A DNA stretch of 64,000 bases from Thalassotalea sp. PP2-459 (GCF_001913705.1 NZ_MKQD01000065.1:124001-188000), one strand, 5' to 3'. Positions 36,946 through 46,974 are shown, counted from the stretch's first letter. The notes: generated by a model from the letters alone, not told the origin. Numbers and translations: made by a program.

Positions 36946-37010
36946 ACTAGCACTGACTAGCACTGACTAGCATTGACTAGCATTGACTAGCATTGACTAG
37001 CACTGACTAG
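36946..37010. repeat. 10-bp tandem repeat between convergent namZ and the second rpiR gene
   Basis: Six and a half copies of a 10-bp unit, ACTAGCAYTG, run head to tail; the sixth position pair alternates between CAC and CAT. An inverted copy (TAGTCAGTGCTAG, 36911-36923) lies just before it and can pair with any unit, so the RNA could form several alternative hairpins. It may work as a terminator for the convergent genes or be a slippage-prone array. Confidence 0.85.
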
Positions 37011-37016
37011 TACGCT

Positions 37017-37862
37017 TTAGCTTTCTCTAAAACTTTTTACGGCGATATTACTTTTTTCTAGGAGTTTACGCCCTTGACTTGATGCTTGTGTAATAGCAAT
37101 AAATAAAATATCGATGACAAATTCTTGTGATGTTCTTGCAAGAATAGATGAAAGTCGCAATGACTCTTGTTCTGCTATTGAGTAAAGTTTGACATCAGCA
37201 TTCTCAGAAACTGGAGTTGAGCCGTATTTTGTTAAAGAAATAACCGAACTGTTATTTGCTTTTGCCTGCTCAGTGACGGATCTAATTTCTCTTGTTTGTC
37301 CTGATTCACTTATAGCAAAAACAAGATCGCCTTTTTTGAACGTGGAAACAAAAGCTAATTGAGCATGACCATCAGGCTCCGCATATGCAGAATAGCCTAG
37401 TTTTTGTAACTTATATGAAAAGTCTTTACCTACTAATGCAGAGCCACCTAATCCGCAGATGAGAATACGATTCGCGGAAGTAATTAATTTAACAGCTTGC
37501 TCTAAAGATTCTTGCTCTATCAGTATTTTAGTTTCGGTTAGCACTGAAACTTTACTATTAAGTAGTACGTCAGATATTTGCGGTAGGCTAGATTTAAGCG
37601 TAATTTCTCCGTGTAGTTTTGGATCATTAGTTTCGCTATTCAGGGCATCTATTATCGCTAACTTAAATGCAGGGTACCCCTTATAGCCTAATTTCTGTGT
37701 AAACTTAATAACACTTGATTGACTGATACCAATAACACTTGATAACTCTTGAGAAGATAAATCTCTTATTGCATTAGAGGACTTTAATACGAACGACGCT
37801 ATTTTAGCCTCACTTGCCGATAACGAATTTTGTATTGCTTTAATTTTGATAAGAGCTGACAT
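37017..37862 (-). CDS. RpiR/MurR-family transcriptional regulator (second copy)
   Basis: A 281-residue regulator with an RpiR helix-turn-helix (~1-75; IGISQSSVIKFTQKLGYKGYPAFK) and a SIS domain (~120-255; ILICGLGGSALVGKDFSYKLQKLG, AISESGQTREI). It is a clear paralog of the protein at 10080, with a nearly identical recognition helix. It lies next to the murQ operon, the usual place of murR, and is convergent with namZ. A candidate operator sits 18 bases upstream of its start (37880), consistent with autoregulation, and another (38002) lies between it and the divergent D-lactate dehydrogenase gene. Confidence 0.92.
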   Translation of the reverse strand: MSALIKIKAIQNSLSASEAKIASFVLKSSNAIRDLSSQELSSVIGISQSSVIKFTQKLGYKGYPAFKLAIIDALNSETNDPKLHGEITLKSSLPQISDVLLNSKVSVLTETKILIEQESLEQAVKLITSANRILICGLGGSALVGKDFSYKLQKLGYSAYAEPDGHAQLAFVSTFKKGDLVFAISESGQTREIRSVTEQAKANNSSVISLTKYGSTPVSENADVKLYSIAEQESLRLSSILARTSQEFVIDILFIAITQASSQGRKLLEKSNIAVKSFRES

Positions 37863-37879
37863 CGATTAAAAGTTCACAA

Positions 37880-37894
37880 GTAATAAATTATTTT
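37880..37894. promoter_or_regulatory. Candidate RpiR-type operator (autoregulatory position)
   Basis: GTAATA-AAT-TATTTT keeps the AATA-NNN-TATT core, 18 bases upstream of the second regulator's start. Confidence 0.35.
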
Positions 37895-38001
37895 TGGATT
37901 TATATCATGACTGCTAATAAAGTTTCCAGAAAAAATATTGCGACATCGCATTTTAATAAGCGAGTAATAAATAAATAAGCATATTTTTATAAAAAATATT
38001 T

Positions 38002-38016
38002 GGAATAAAATATTCA
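38002..38016. promoter_or_regulatory. Candidate RpiR-type operator
   Basis: GGAATA-AAA-TATTCA, one mismatch from a perfect palindrome, 121 bases upstream of the D-lactate dehydrogenase gene in the divergent promoter region. Confidence 0.5.
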
Positions 38017-38137
38017 TATTTTATTTAAAAATATTAATAATAACGTTAGTCTATAGCAGTGTACTATTCCAGTTTTCATAATTGATGGAATAAGAACTTA
38101 ACTTTGTAATTGTGGAATAGAAAACGAGCGTGCAATA

Positions 38138-41002
38138 ATGTTAGAAAAATCATTCCCAGCTTTTCAACAAGCAATAAAAGGGATTCTCGACGAAAGCCAA
38201 ATTATTACTGATAAACTTCAACGTTATGCCTTTGGTACAGACGCAAGCTTTTATCGTTTAGTGCCAAAGCTTGTCATTAACATCGATAACGAACAGCAAC
38301 TTATTGATGTGATGAAAGCGTCATATCAATATTGTGTTCCCGTTACCTTTAGAGCCGCAGGCACAAGCTTGTCTGGTCAAGCGATCACGGATTCAGTTTT
38401 GATAATTTTGTCTCATGAATGGAGCAAAATTGATATTTTGGAGAAAGGAAAAAAAATACGATTGCAACCTGGCGTGATTGGCGCACATGCAAACCGTACG
38501 TTGGCAAGCTATGATCGTAAAATTGGCCCTGATCCCGCATCGATAAATAGTTGTAAAATTGGTGGAATTGCAGCAAATAACTCATCTGGTATGTGTTGTG
38601 GAGTAAAGAATAACAGTTACCATACTATGGCTGATATGCGTATCGTGATGGCGAATGGAAGTGTGCTAGATACAGCGAACTTATTGTCGCGAGAACAATT
38701 TCTTCGAGAGAATCCTAAATTAATTGCGGAAATATCGGCGTTAGCCGAAAACGTTAAGAAAACCCCTGAGCTTGCTGTTAAAATTGCTCATAAATATCGA
38801 TTGAAAAATACAATGGGTTATGGCGTTAATGCCCTATTAGAATACACAGATCCTATTGATATCATTAGCCATTTGATGATTGGATCAGAGGGAACTTTAG
38901 GTTTTATTTCTGATATCACCTACCACACGATTGAAATTGAACCATTCTCAGCGGTTGGTTTATTTGTTTTTGACGATATTCAGATAGTCTGCGAACTTGT
39001 GCACAAATTGGCGACAGAGTCGGTATCTGCCATTGAGTTAATGGATGGCACGGCACTAAATTCAGTAACAGATAAATTAAAAGCGTTTATTTCAGTAGAG
39101 CAGCTATCGCATCGTCATGCAGGACTACTTATTGAAGTATCCTCTGATACTTCGGATGAGCTAGTAAATAAGCTAGCCTTAATTGAACAACACATTACTG
39201 ATTGTGGTTCTCACTTGATCGCTGCTCAAAAATTTACGCAAAGCAAAGAAAATATCGAAAAACTGTGGGCAATACGCAAAGGTATGTTTCCAGCCGTAGG
39301 CGCAGCTAGAACAACAGGTACGACGATAATTATAGAGGATGTTGCTTTACCATTAGAGCATTTAGCAAATGGCGTCGATAAGTTGCATCAACTTTTTCAG
39401 CAATACAACTATCACGATGCAATAATTTTTGGTCATGCATTAGACGGAAACTTACATTTCGTTTTCAGTCAGTCATTTGAAGAACAAAAAGAAATAGAGC
39501 GCTACAGTCAATTTATGCGTTCGGTTTCTAATCTTATCGCGATTGATTTTCAAGGGTCGTTGAAAGCTGAACACGGCACAGGTAGAAACATGGCCCCATT
39601 TGTAGAAATGGAATGGGGAGAACATATTTACAAAGTCATGCAGTCAATCAAAAGTGCTTTTGATCCGTTAAATATATTGAATCCTGGAGTCATTATTAAT
39701 GACAATGCGAATGCACATTTATTAGATCTAAAGTCTTTACCGCAATCCGATAACATTATTGATAAATGTATTGAATGTGGGTTTTGTGAATCGGTATGTC
39801 CGTCAAAAAATTATACCTTAACGCCACGACAGCGCATTGCTGTTTGGCGACATATTAGCGATTTAAAAGCGCGAGATAAGCGTGGGAAACTGTCTGAAAA
39901 GCAACAGCTAGAATACAAAGAATTAGCACAAAGTTATCAGTTTTTCGGTATTGATAGTTGTGCAGCTACAGGGTTGTGTGCTCACCAATGCCCAGTAGGT
40001 ATTGATACAGGAAAGTTTATTCATACCTTAAGAGAGAGAAATAACCAGTCTCAATGGGCGCAGCAATTAAGTGCTAAGTATTTTGATAAGGTATTATGGG
40101 GTGCGAACAAAGCGGTAACATTAATCGCCAAAACTTCACGGGTGTTGGGGCCAGAGCGTACAAAGATGATGTTTAAATGGCTAAATAAACTTAGCTATAA
40201 CAAAATTCCGCTCTGGCAAAATAGTTGGCCGAATGGTGCTAGTCGTAGCGACCTTAAACAAGCACACTCATCATCTTCTGGTGAAAAAAACAATCAGCAA
40301 GCAAGCAAAGTTGTTTTTATTTCTTCGTGCACAAACCGAGTTTTTGCAACAGACGAAAATGCGCAAGATCAGCGCTCATTAATCACAGTTTTATCTTCAG
40401 TGTTAGCGAAGGCAAATATAGAATTAATTATTCCTAACTCAATTGATGCATTATGTTGTGGCAAGCCTTGGTTGTCTAAAGGGAATGAAGCGGTGGCCGA
40501 CCAAAAAGCCCAGCAATTGATTGATGCAGTAAATGTTGCCTCTGAGAATGGACGTTGGCCTGTTGTTATTGATGCAAGCCCTTGTGCTTTAACGTTAAGC
40601 CAATTAAAGCAATCCAGAATTTTTGAGCTTTCTGACTACTTACTTACCTCTGTGGTGCCCTCTCTTTCGATTACAAAAACTGCTGAACCAATTATGCTGC
40701 ATAAAACCTGCAGTAGTATTCAACAAGATGGTGCTAAAGCGTTAACGATGCTAACTGAATTGTGTTGCGATAATGTTATTATTCCTAATGACATTAATTG
40801 CTGTGGCTTTGCTGGAGATAAAGGTTTTTTCTTACCAGAATTAAATAAAGCTGCATTAGGTCCTTTGTCTGATCAAGTTCCAAAAAATTGCCAACGTGGG
40901 GTTAGTAATAGTAGAACCTGCGAGATAGGTCTAAGTCAACATAGTGGAATTCCATATCAGTCTATTATTTATTTATTGGACGAAGTAAGTGAGTCTGCAT
41001 AA
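38138..41002 (+). CDS. dld-II: FAD/4Fe-4S D-lactate dehydrogenase, Dld-II type
   Basis: A 954-residue respiratory dehydrogenase in four parts: a FAD-binding domain (~35-270; RAAGTSLSGQAITDS, GIAANNSSGM), a FAD-oxidase C-terminal domain (~270-525; FGHALDGNLHFVF, AEHGTGRNMAPF), two ferredoxin-type clusters (C544 in CIECGFCESVCP, C608 in CAATGLCAHQCP) and a CCG domain pair (LCCGKPW near 775, NCCGFAGDKGF near 888). This layout matches Shewanella Dld-II, which oxidises D-lactate to pyruvate and passes electrons to quinone. D-lactate is the by-product of MurQ, encoded 2.5 kb away. Related D-2-hydroxyglutarate dehydrogenases are an alternative, but context favours lactate. Confidence 0.9.
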   Translation: MLEKSFPAFQQAIKGILDESQIITDKLQRYAFGTDASFYRLVPKLVINIDNEQQLIDVMKASYQYCVPVTFRAAGTSLSGQAITDSVLIILSHEWSKIDILEKGKKIRLQPGVIGAHANRTLASYDRKIGPDPASINSCKIGGIAANNSSGMCCGVKNNSYHTMADMRIVMANGSVLDTANLLSREQFLRENPKLIAEISALAENVKKTPELAVKIAHKYRLKNTMGYGVNALLEYTDPIDIISHLMIGSEGTLGFISDITYHTIEIEPFSAVGLFVFDDIQIVCELVHKLATESVSAIELMDGTALNSVTDKLKAFISVEQLSHRHAGLLIEVSSDTSDELVNKLALIEQHITDCGSHLIAAQKFTQSKENIEKLWAIRKGMFPAVGAARTTGTTIIIEDVALPLEHLANGVDKLHQLFQQYNYHDAIIFGHALDGNLHFVFSQSFEEQKEIERYSQFMRSVSNLIAIDFQGSLKAEHGTGRNMAPFVEMEWGEHIYKVMQSIKSAFDPLNILNPGVIINDNANAHLLDLKSLPQSDNIIDKCIECGFCESVCPSKNYTLTPRQRIAVWRHISDLKARDKRGKLSEKQQLEYKELAQSYQFFGIDSCAATGLCAHQCPVGIDTGKFIHTLRERNNQSQWAQQLSAKYFDKVLWGANKAVTLIAKTSRVLGPERTKMMFKWLNKLSYNKIPLWQNSWPNGASRSDLKQAHSSSSGEKNNQQASKVVFISSCTNRVFATDENAQDQRSLITVLSSVLAKANIELIIPNSIDALCCGKPWLSKGNEAVADQKAQQLIDAVNVASENGRWPVVIDASPCALTLSQLKQSRIFELSDYLLTSVVPSLSITKTAEPIMLHKTCSSIQQDGAKALTMLTELCCDNVIIPNDINCCGFAGDKGFFLPELNKAALGPLSDQVPKNCQRGVSNSRTCEIGLSQHSGIPYQSIIYLLDEVSESA

Positions 41003-41118
41003 AGCAATGTATTTTAGATCATGCACAAGTAATTATGATAAGTATACATATTGTTTATTTTGTGTTAACAAATTAGCAACATTTTCGTACTAAAATATTT
41101 TAAAATAGCAAAATTATA

Positions 41119-41133
41119 ATAATAAATTATTTA
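41119..41133. promoter_or_regulatory. Weak candidate RpiR-type operator
   Basis: ATAATA-AAT-TATTTA upstream of the second TonB receptor keeps only the AT core of the shared palindrome; chance occurrence in AT-rich DNA is quite possible. Confidence 0.2.
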
Positions 41134-41279
41134 CATTGTCGTGTTGTGTGGTAAGTTAATTATGTTGGATAATTAATGATCACTCATGGATAACGTAACT
41201 AATAGTACTTTACTTTTAGAATGAGGCGTTCGCTAACCAAGTGATTTATTAAATAATAATAAATTAGGAGAAGCCAAAC

Positions 41280-44222
41280 ATGAAACTTAAAAAAATAGCC
41301 TTATGTATAGGGTTAGGGCTAGGCGCCATTGCCAGCGCCAACGCAGCCACAGACATTCGAGGTAAAGTATTGAGCGAAGGAACAGGATCTTCAGTAGAAG
41401 GTGTTGTTGTAACCGCTAAAAGTAACGTAATGCCAAAAGCTCGAACGGCAGTTACTCGCGCCGATGGTAGTTATAGTTTACCAGCTTTATTACCGGGTAA
41501 CTATGAACTCTCATTTAAAGCCAAAGATGGAACCGTGCAAACTGCGCAAGTTCAAGTATTCTTAGATCAAACATCGAAACTGAATATGGTTCTAATCGAT
41601 CCTTCACAAACAACCGAAGTGATTACAGTTTCAGGATCTTATATTGTGCGTGAAGGTGACTCGTCACTAACAAACTCCATCGGTTCAAAAGCGATTGAGT
41701 CACTACCCGTTGGCCAAGATTTTCGTGACATGATGAAGCTTATTCCTGGAGTGCAATACAGCGAAAATGCCACGTTAGGGGTAAACGCAGGTGGTTCTGG
41801 CCGTGATAATAAATATGGCTTTGATGGTGTAGATGTATCATTACCTATGTTCGGTAACTTATCTGCAGAACCATCTACACATGATATTGCCCATGTATCT
41901 ATGGACCGTGGTGGTGCTAAAGCAGTAGGCTTTAACCGTTCTGGCGGCGTAGCGGTGAACTCTAAATCTAAATCGGGTACCAATGAATTTCATGCCAACC
42001 TAGAATACAAAATTCAAAATAAAAACTTTGTAGCCGACAGAGATATTGAAAATAAAGAACTAGCACAATTTACCACAGATAAGTCTTGGATTATCGGTAG
42101 CATTAGTGGCCCAATTATTGAAGACGAATTGTTTTTCTATGGTTCTTTTTATCGCCCAGATGTTACGCGAGTAAATAAAGAAACCGCGTATGGTCCTGCA
42201 AAAGATTATAAAAGTGTTCGCGACGAATACTTTGGTAAATTTACTTGGGCACCTACTGAAGATTTATTATTAGATTTAAGCTACCGGACCTCTGATAGAG
42301 ATGGCCGCGGTCAATCGGTTGGTTCATTTGATCACGACAGTACCTCAAACGGTGATGATGCCACACAAGATATTTTGCTGATTGAAGGGTCATACCTAAT
42401 TGATGATATGACAACCTTATCGTTTAAATACAGTGAATTTGATTATGAAACAGCGGGTGCGCCAGATACTACATTTGATGATGTAAACCCGCGTATCGGT
42501 GATTCATTACCATTGGGTCAGCTTGATCAAAGTGGCTTATTTAGAGTCCCTGAGCTTGATGAAGATTCTGATATCTATGACAACGTTGTTGCACAAATGC
42601 TGATTGACCAGTACGGTTATGTTGGTGATGACGGCACTAAACGTGGTGGTGGTTCAATTGGTGGTGACAATGAGTTTAATAATCAAAATTTCTATCGTGA
42701 TAGTTTTGAAATTTCACTTGATCACGCATTAGAAGTTGGTGATGCGTTCCATAACCTACACATAGGCTTTCAATTTAAAGAAAGTACTGAAGTGTTAAGT
42801 CGTTTATCAAATGGCTGGGGCTCAATTTCATATGTTGGTGGTGAGCAATTTGATGACTACGAAGGCGATATACCTGTTTACTATGCGGCTAGTGTGCAAC
42901 AAATGAGTTTGGAAAGTGAAACGGGTGATGTCGTTGCACCAATTACCTCTTCGAGTAAGTCATATAACATCGAAGTAAATGACACCATCGAACATGGTGA
43001 TTTTGTTTATAACGTGGGTTTTGTCATTAGTAAAGATGTGCTATATGGACAAGATTTAAAAGCTAACTCTTCAAATGTATCAGGCTATGAAATTGCATTG
43101 GGTCATAAATACAAAATGCATACCATTGACTTTAAAGATACCTTCCAGCCGCGCTTAGGCGTTACCTGGAATTATGCCGAAGATGCAACCGTGTTTGCTA
43201 ACTACGCAAGTTATAACCCTGAAGCATCGTCTTTGGCGCGTGCGGCATCTTGGGCACGTAATTCACAAAAATCTATCGATGTACTCTTTGATGAGAACGG
43301 TGATTATATTACTGACCAACCAGCGAGTGGCTCGTCGGGTAAGTTCTTCCAGGAAGGCATCAAGCCAAAACGTATCGATGAAATTACCATTGGTGCAACA
43401 AAGTCAGTCACAGACAAGTTATACGTAAAAGGTCATGTTCGTCACCGCGAATTATCACACCCTTGGGAAGATACTCCGAACAATGCAAGGCTTTATGGTG
43501 AATATGGCCCATTTGGTGGTGTGCCAGCGAATATTGCTGAAAAAGGTTTATATATCGAAAACTTAGCTGCAATGCGTGATGAAATCGGCGGTTCGTCTTA
43601 CGTTATTGCAGAACTTGATGGCGCTAAAAACACCTACTATGAAGTGAGTTTAGAAGCTGAATATAGCGCAGACAGATACTTTGCTAGTGTTTCATATACG
43701 TGGAGCCATTACTACGGTAACTATGACCAAGATATTACCAGTGGTGCCAGTGATGGTAACTTATTTATCGGTTCATCTAACTTAGCGGATGGTATAGGTC
43801 GTCAACTATGGGATGGTAAATACGGTAAATTAAATGGTGATAAACCTCACGTATTTAAAGCGTATGGCTATTACACCACCGACTGGGAAGCCAATATTGG
43901 TGCTTACTTAGTCTACCAATCAGGTGATGTATGGGAAAAATGGGATGGTGAGGTCTTTGGCTATGCAAGTGACACCATTCGTTATGCTGAGCATGCCGGC
44001 AGTCGCCGCGAAGCGAGTCATTGGCAAATGGACTTAAATTATACGCAAAACTTTACCGTGTTTGATAACTACACTGTGAGATTCCGTGCCGATTTATTTA
44101 ATGTATTTGATAACCAAACCGGTTACAACTACGACCCATTTGCCGACAGTGAGAACTTCGGTAAAGCGCGTGACTTGATTAATGCACGCCGCTTACAGCT
44201 ATCGGTTAATATTGGTTTTTAA
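41280..44222 (+). CDS. TonB-dependent receptor with N-terminal carboxypeptidase-regulatory-like domain (second)
   Basis: A 980-residue receptor. After the signal peptide (to ANA-AT) comes a carboxypeptidase-regulatory-like beta-sandwich (~25-105; DIRGKVLSEGTGSSVEGVVVTAKS, GSYSLPALLPGNYELSF), then a TonB box-like TEVITVSG, a plug with FRDMMKLIPGVQYS and a barrel that ends in VNIGF. AGGAG lies nine bases before the ATG. This Oar-like architecture differs from the receptors at 11159 and 56744, so it may take a different cargo, for instance a peptide rather than a sugar. It is flanked by D-lactate dehydrogenase and the amidase-PBP4B fusion and followed by a strong terminator. Confidence 0.93.
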   Translation: MKLKKIALCIGLGLGAIASANAATDIRGKVLSEGTGSSVEGVVVTAKSNVMPKARTAVTRADGSYSLPALLPGNYELSFKAKDGTVQTAQVQVFLDQTSKLNMVLIDPSQTTEVITVSGSYIVREGDSSLTNSIGSKAIESLPVGQDFRDMMKLIPGVQYSENATLGVNAGGSGRDNKYGFDGVDVSLPMFGNLSAEPSTHDIAHVSMDRGGAKAVGFNRSGGVAVNSKSKSGTNEFHANLEYKIQNKNFVADRDIENKELAQFTTDKSWIIGSISGPIIEDELFFYGSFYRPDVTRVNKETAYGPAKDYKSVRDEYFGKFTWAPTEDLLLDLSYRTSDRDGRGQSVGSFDHDSTSNGDDATQDILLIEGSYLIDDMTTLSFKYSEFDYETAGAPDTTFDDVNPRIGDSLPLGQLDQSGLFRVPELDEDSDIYDNVVAQMLIDQYGYVGDDGTKRGGGSIGGDNEFNNQNFYRDSFEISLDHALEVGDAFHNLHIGFQFKESTEVLSRLSNGWGSISYVGGEQFDDYEGDIPVYYAASVQQMSLESETGDVVAPITSSSKSYNIEVNDTIEHGDFVYNVGFVISKDVLYGQDLKANSSNVSGYEIALGHKYKMHTIDFKDTFQPRLGVTWNYAEDATVFANYASYNPEASSLARAASWARNSQKSIDVLFDENGDYITDQPASGSSGKFFQEGIKPKRIDEITIGATKSVTDKLYVKGHVRHRELSHPWEDTPNNARLYGEYGPFGGVPANIAEKGLYIENLAAMRDEIGGSSYVIAELDGAKNTYYEVSLEAEYSADRYFASVSYTWSHYYGNYDQDITSGASDGNLFIGSSNLADGIGRQLWDGKYGKLNGDKPHVFKAYGYYTTDWEANIGAYLVYQSGDVWEKWDGEVFGYASDTIRYAEHAGSRREASHWQMDLNYTQNFTVFDNYTVRFRADLFNVFDNQTGYNYDPFADSENFGKARDLINARRLQLSVNIGF

Positions 44223-44261
44223 ACTGAGATTAGCCAATATTTATTGATAAATGGTTTAGAT

Positions 44262-44289
44262 AAAAATCCCCGTAATTACGGGGATTTTT
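44262..44289 (+). terminator. Strong Rho-independent terminator after the second TonB receptor
   Basis: A perfect 28-base palindrome: AAAAATCCCCGTAA pairs with TTACGGGGATTTTT, 40 bases past the receptor stop, with T-runs in both directions. Confidence 0.92.
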
Positions 44290-44367
44290 CTTAATTTTAT
44301 TGTTTGCTCATTGTTAATTATCATTGATTAAACAATAACATTAAACAGGAACTTTGAACGTTACATC

Positions 44368-46869
44368 ATGCTAGTGTCTTATTTTAAAAATAATTTATTG
44401 TCGCCGTATAAAAAACCAACAGCCCTTACAGCATTGATGGCAACATACTTGCTTTTTCTCTCAAGCTGTAGCTCGCTTTCCATCGAAGAATTACCTTCTG
44501 AAAACTATAGCAAACGCATTAAATTTTTGGTGATGCATTATACGGCGATCAATTATGAACGCTCGGTAACGGCGCTAGTGGATAAAGGCGGTGTGAGCTC
44601 CCATTATCTATTACCTGAAAGACTAGACAACACCTATGATCATAGTGATTTAAATATTTATCGACTTGTTGATGAACAAGACCGCGCTTGGCACGCGGGT
44701 TCAAGTTATTGGCAAGGAAGACGAGATTTAAATGATCATTCAATTGGTATAGAAATAGTCAACGTACCAGAATGTAAACGTACTGAAAATAAAGCACTTA
44801 TAGGTAGAAGCAGTGATAGCCGAAATTGTATTTTTCCTGATTATGACCCTGAACAAATACAGCTATTAATTAAACTATCAAAAGACATATTAGCAAGAAA
44901 CCCTGATATTGGTCCTACGCAAGTGGTTGGCCATGCCGATATTGCACCGGCTCGAAAGACGGATCCAGGCCCTAGATTTCCTTGGTATCAGTTATACAAA
45001 GCCGGCATCGGTGCTTGGTATGAAAAGTCAGATATGGATCAATACTGGCAAATATTTCAGCGAGATATTCCGAATATCGGCCTAGTACAAAAAGCGCTTA
45101 ATCGCTATGGATATGGGATCATTGAAACTGGGATTTTAGATAGTAATACCATTGATACATTGACCGCTTTTCAAATGCATTTTATTCCTTGGAATATTAA
45201 TGGGAAAGCTGATGCTAAAACTGTCGCGACATTGTTTGCGTTATTGAAAAAATACAAGCCCAATAAGCTTGAAGCGTTATGGCAACGCTATCAGTTTGAA
45301 CTGCAACCAGTGATAGAACCTGTATATCGTGCCAAACGCGGGCAAATAGATAGAGTATTCCCTGACGCGGAAGAAAAACGCAGCAAAAGAGAATTGGTAA
45401 ATGACCGAGCAATTTTTAAAGCGTATAAAGGGCGCGGCGAAATTATTATTGATAGCATGAACGCTACATCAGCTGATATTTACATTAATGGCCAAAAGAT
45501 TTCTATTGCTTCTCCAATGGTTGCTGGAAACCGCTATCAATACAGCTTGGCACGACGCACTAAAAATGGTGATAACACGCTTAGAGTTGAAAATGTAATA
45601 CCTGAAGGTGCCACAATTAATATTGTTATTCCTTATCCTACGCTCGTCGATAAGTCTATGAATAAAAATGCTAAAAACCTTAAAAGCTTTTCAGCGGTAG
45701 ATAAACAAATTACTGATGATATTGAGCAAGGGTTTCCTGGCGCCGCTTTATTAGTGATAAAAGATGGCAACATTATTAAACATCAGGCATATGGTTATGC
45801 CAGAAAATTTGCAGATGGTGGTGAGCTTTTAGCACAGCCGGTAAAAATGCAGAAAAATACCATTTTTGATATTGCTTCAAATACGAAAATGTTTGCGACT
45901 AATTTTGCCTTAATGACATTGGCAGAAGAAGGACGACTCGATGTGACTAAGCCGCTTTCTTATTACTTACCAGATTACAGTGGTGGAGGTAGAGATAGCC
46001 GTTTAGTTAAAGATTTTCTAACGCATACAGCAGGCTACGCACCTCAAGTACGATTCTTTACCAAAGAGAATAAATTAGGTGAGAGCTTTTATTCTCAACA
46101 CCATAAAAAAACCAAGCAACTCATTCTAAATAATGTGCCCTTTGTTGTTGGGCGTAATACTAAGCACATGTACAGCGATACAGACTTTATGTTGCTTGGC
46201 ATGTTAATAGAAAGAATAACCGGACAGTCATTAGATGTTTATGTCGAACAACACATATACCAACAACTTGGGCTAACCGACACATTATTTAACCCTTTAG
46301 ATAAAGGTAAATATAAACAACAGTTTGCCGCAACAGAAGTACATGGCACAACCAGAGGCGGTCGTGTTGATTTTAGTAATGTCCGTAAGTATGTATTGCA
46401 AGGTGAAGTACACGATGAAAAAGCCTTTCATTCTTTTAATGGCGTAGCCGGACATGCAGGTCTGTTTTCAACAACATTAGAAATCGGTGTACTGATGCAA
46501 ACACTTTTAAATGGTGGTGGCTATGGCGATAAACACTTTTTTAATCAGCGCATTTTAGATCAATTTACTAAGCCTGATGATAGCGATGGTAGTTTTGGTT
46601 TAGGTTGGCGTCGTAGTAATAACGGCGCCTTAAAATGGCACTTCGGTCCCTATGCTAGTTCTTCCGCTTATGGTCACACAGGATGGACAGGAACAGTTAC
46701 AGTGATAGATCCAGAGCATGATTTAGCCATTGTGTTACTGACAAATGCACGACATACATTAATTGAAGGTGATGAAAAGCACTACAGTTTCAAAGGTAAG
46801 CAGTTTGAAACAGGGAAGTACGGCAGTATTATTTCATTAATATACGAAGAAGTTTTACATTCTATGTAG
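44368..46869 (+). CDS. Lipoprotein fusion of AmiD-type amidase and PBP4B-like serine hydrolase
   Basis: An 833-residue two-enzyme lipoprotein (lipobox LSSC). Residues ~45-215 form an amidase_2 domain with zinc ligands H57 (LVMHYTA), H189 (GHADIAPARKTDPG) and D199 and the catalytic K197. Residues ~235-295 resemble the AmiD C-terminal peptidoglycan-binding domain. A linker and small beta-domain (~350-420) precede a serine hydrolase (~430-830) with S504-N-T-K507, YSD near 596 and HTGWTGT near 770. The second half resembles E. coli YfeW (PBP4B), whose gene lies beside murQP. One molecule could thus cut both the MurNAc-L-Ala bond and a D-Ala bond. The fusion is in one uninterrupted frame. Confidence 0.9.
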   Translation: MLVSYFKNNLLSPYKKPTALTALMATYLLFLSSCSSLSIEELPSENYSKRIKFLVMHYTAINYERSVTALVDKGGVSSHYLLPERLDNTYDHSDLNIYRLVDEQDRAWHAGSSYWQGRRDLNDHSIGIEIVNVPECKRTENKALIGRSSDSRNCIFPDYDPEQIQLLIKLSKDILARNPDIGPTQVVGHADIAPARKTDPGPRFPWYQLYKAGIGAWYEKSDMDQYWQIFQRDIPNIGLVQKALNRYGYGIIETGILDSNTIDTLTAFQMHFIPWNINGKADAKTVATLFALLKKYKPNKLEALWQRYQFELQPVIEPVYRAKRGQIDRVFPDAEEKRSKRELVNDRAIFKAYKGRGEIIIDSMNATSADIYINGQKISIASPMVAGNRYQYSLARRTKNGDNTLRVENVIPEGATINIVIPYPTLVDKSMNKNAKNLKSFSAVDKQITDDIEQGFPGAALLVIKDGNIIKHQAYGYARKFADGGELLAQPVKMQKNTIFDIASNTKMFATNFALMTLAEEGRLDVTKPLSYYLPDYSGGGRDSRLVKDFLTHTAGYAPQVRFFTKENKLGESFYSQHHKKTKQLILNNVPFVVGRNTKHMYSDTDFMLLGMLIERITGQSLDVYVEQHIYQQLGLTDTLFNPLDKGKYKQQFAATEVHGTTRGGRVDFSNVRKYVLQGEVHDEKAFHSFNGVAGHAGLFSTTLEIGVLMQTLLNGGGYGDKHFFNQRILDQFTKPDDSDGSFGLGWRRSNNGALKWHFGPYASSSAYGHTGWTGTVTVIDPEHDLAIVLLTNARHTLIEGDEKHYSFKGKQFETGKYGSIISLIYEEVLHSM

Positions 46870-46974
46870 ATGCGTTAACAATATTGTGTTTAATTTACTC
46901 GACGTTTTTAGTGATATTATATCGTTAAAGTCTTTATGAATTGTCAAAAAAGATGATTTTTTGGGAGTGTTTTC

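Noticed and set aside
36946-37010. The tandem repeats as a CRISPR array
   Set aside because: The unit is 10 bp with no unique spacers and no cas genes are nearby.
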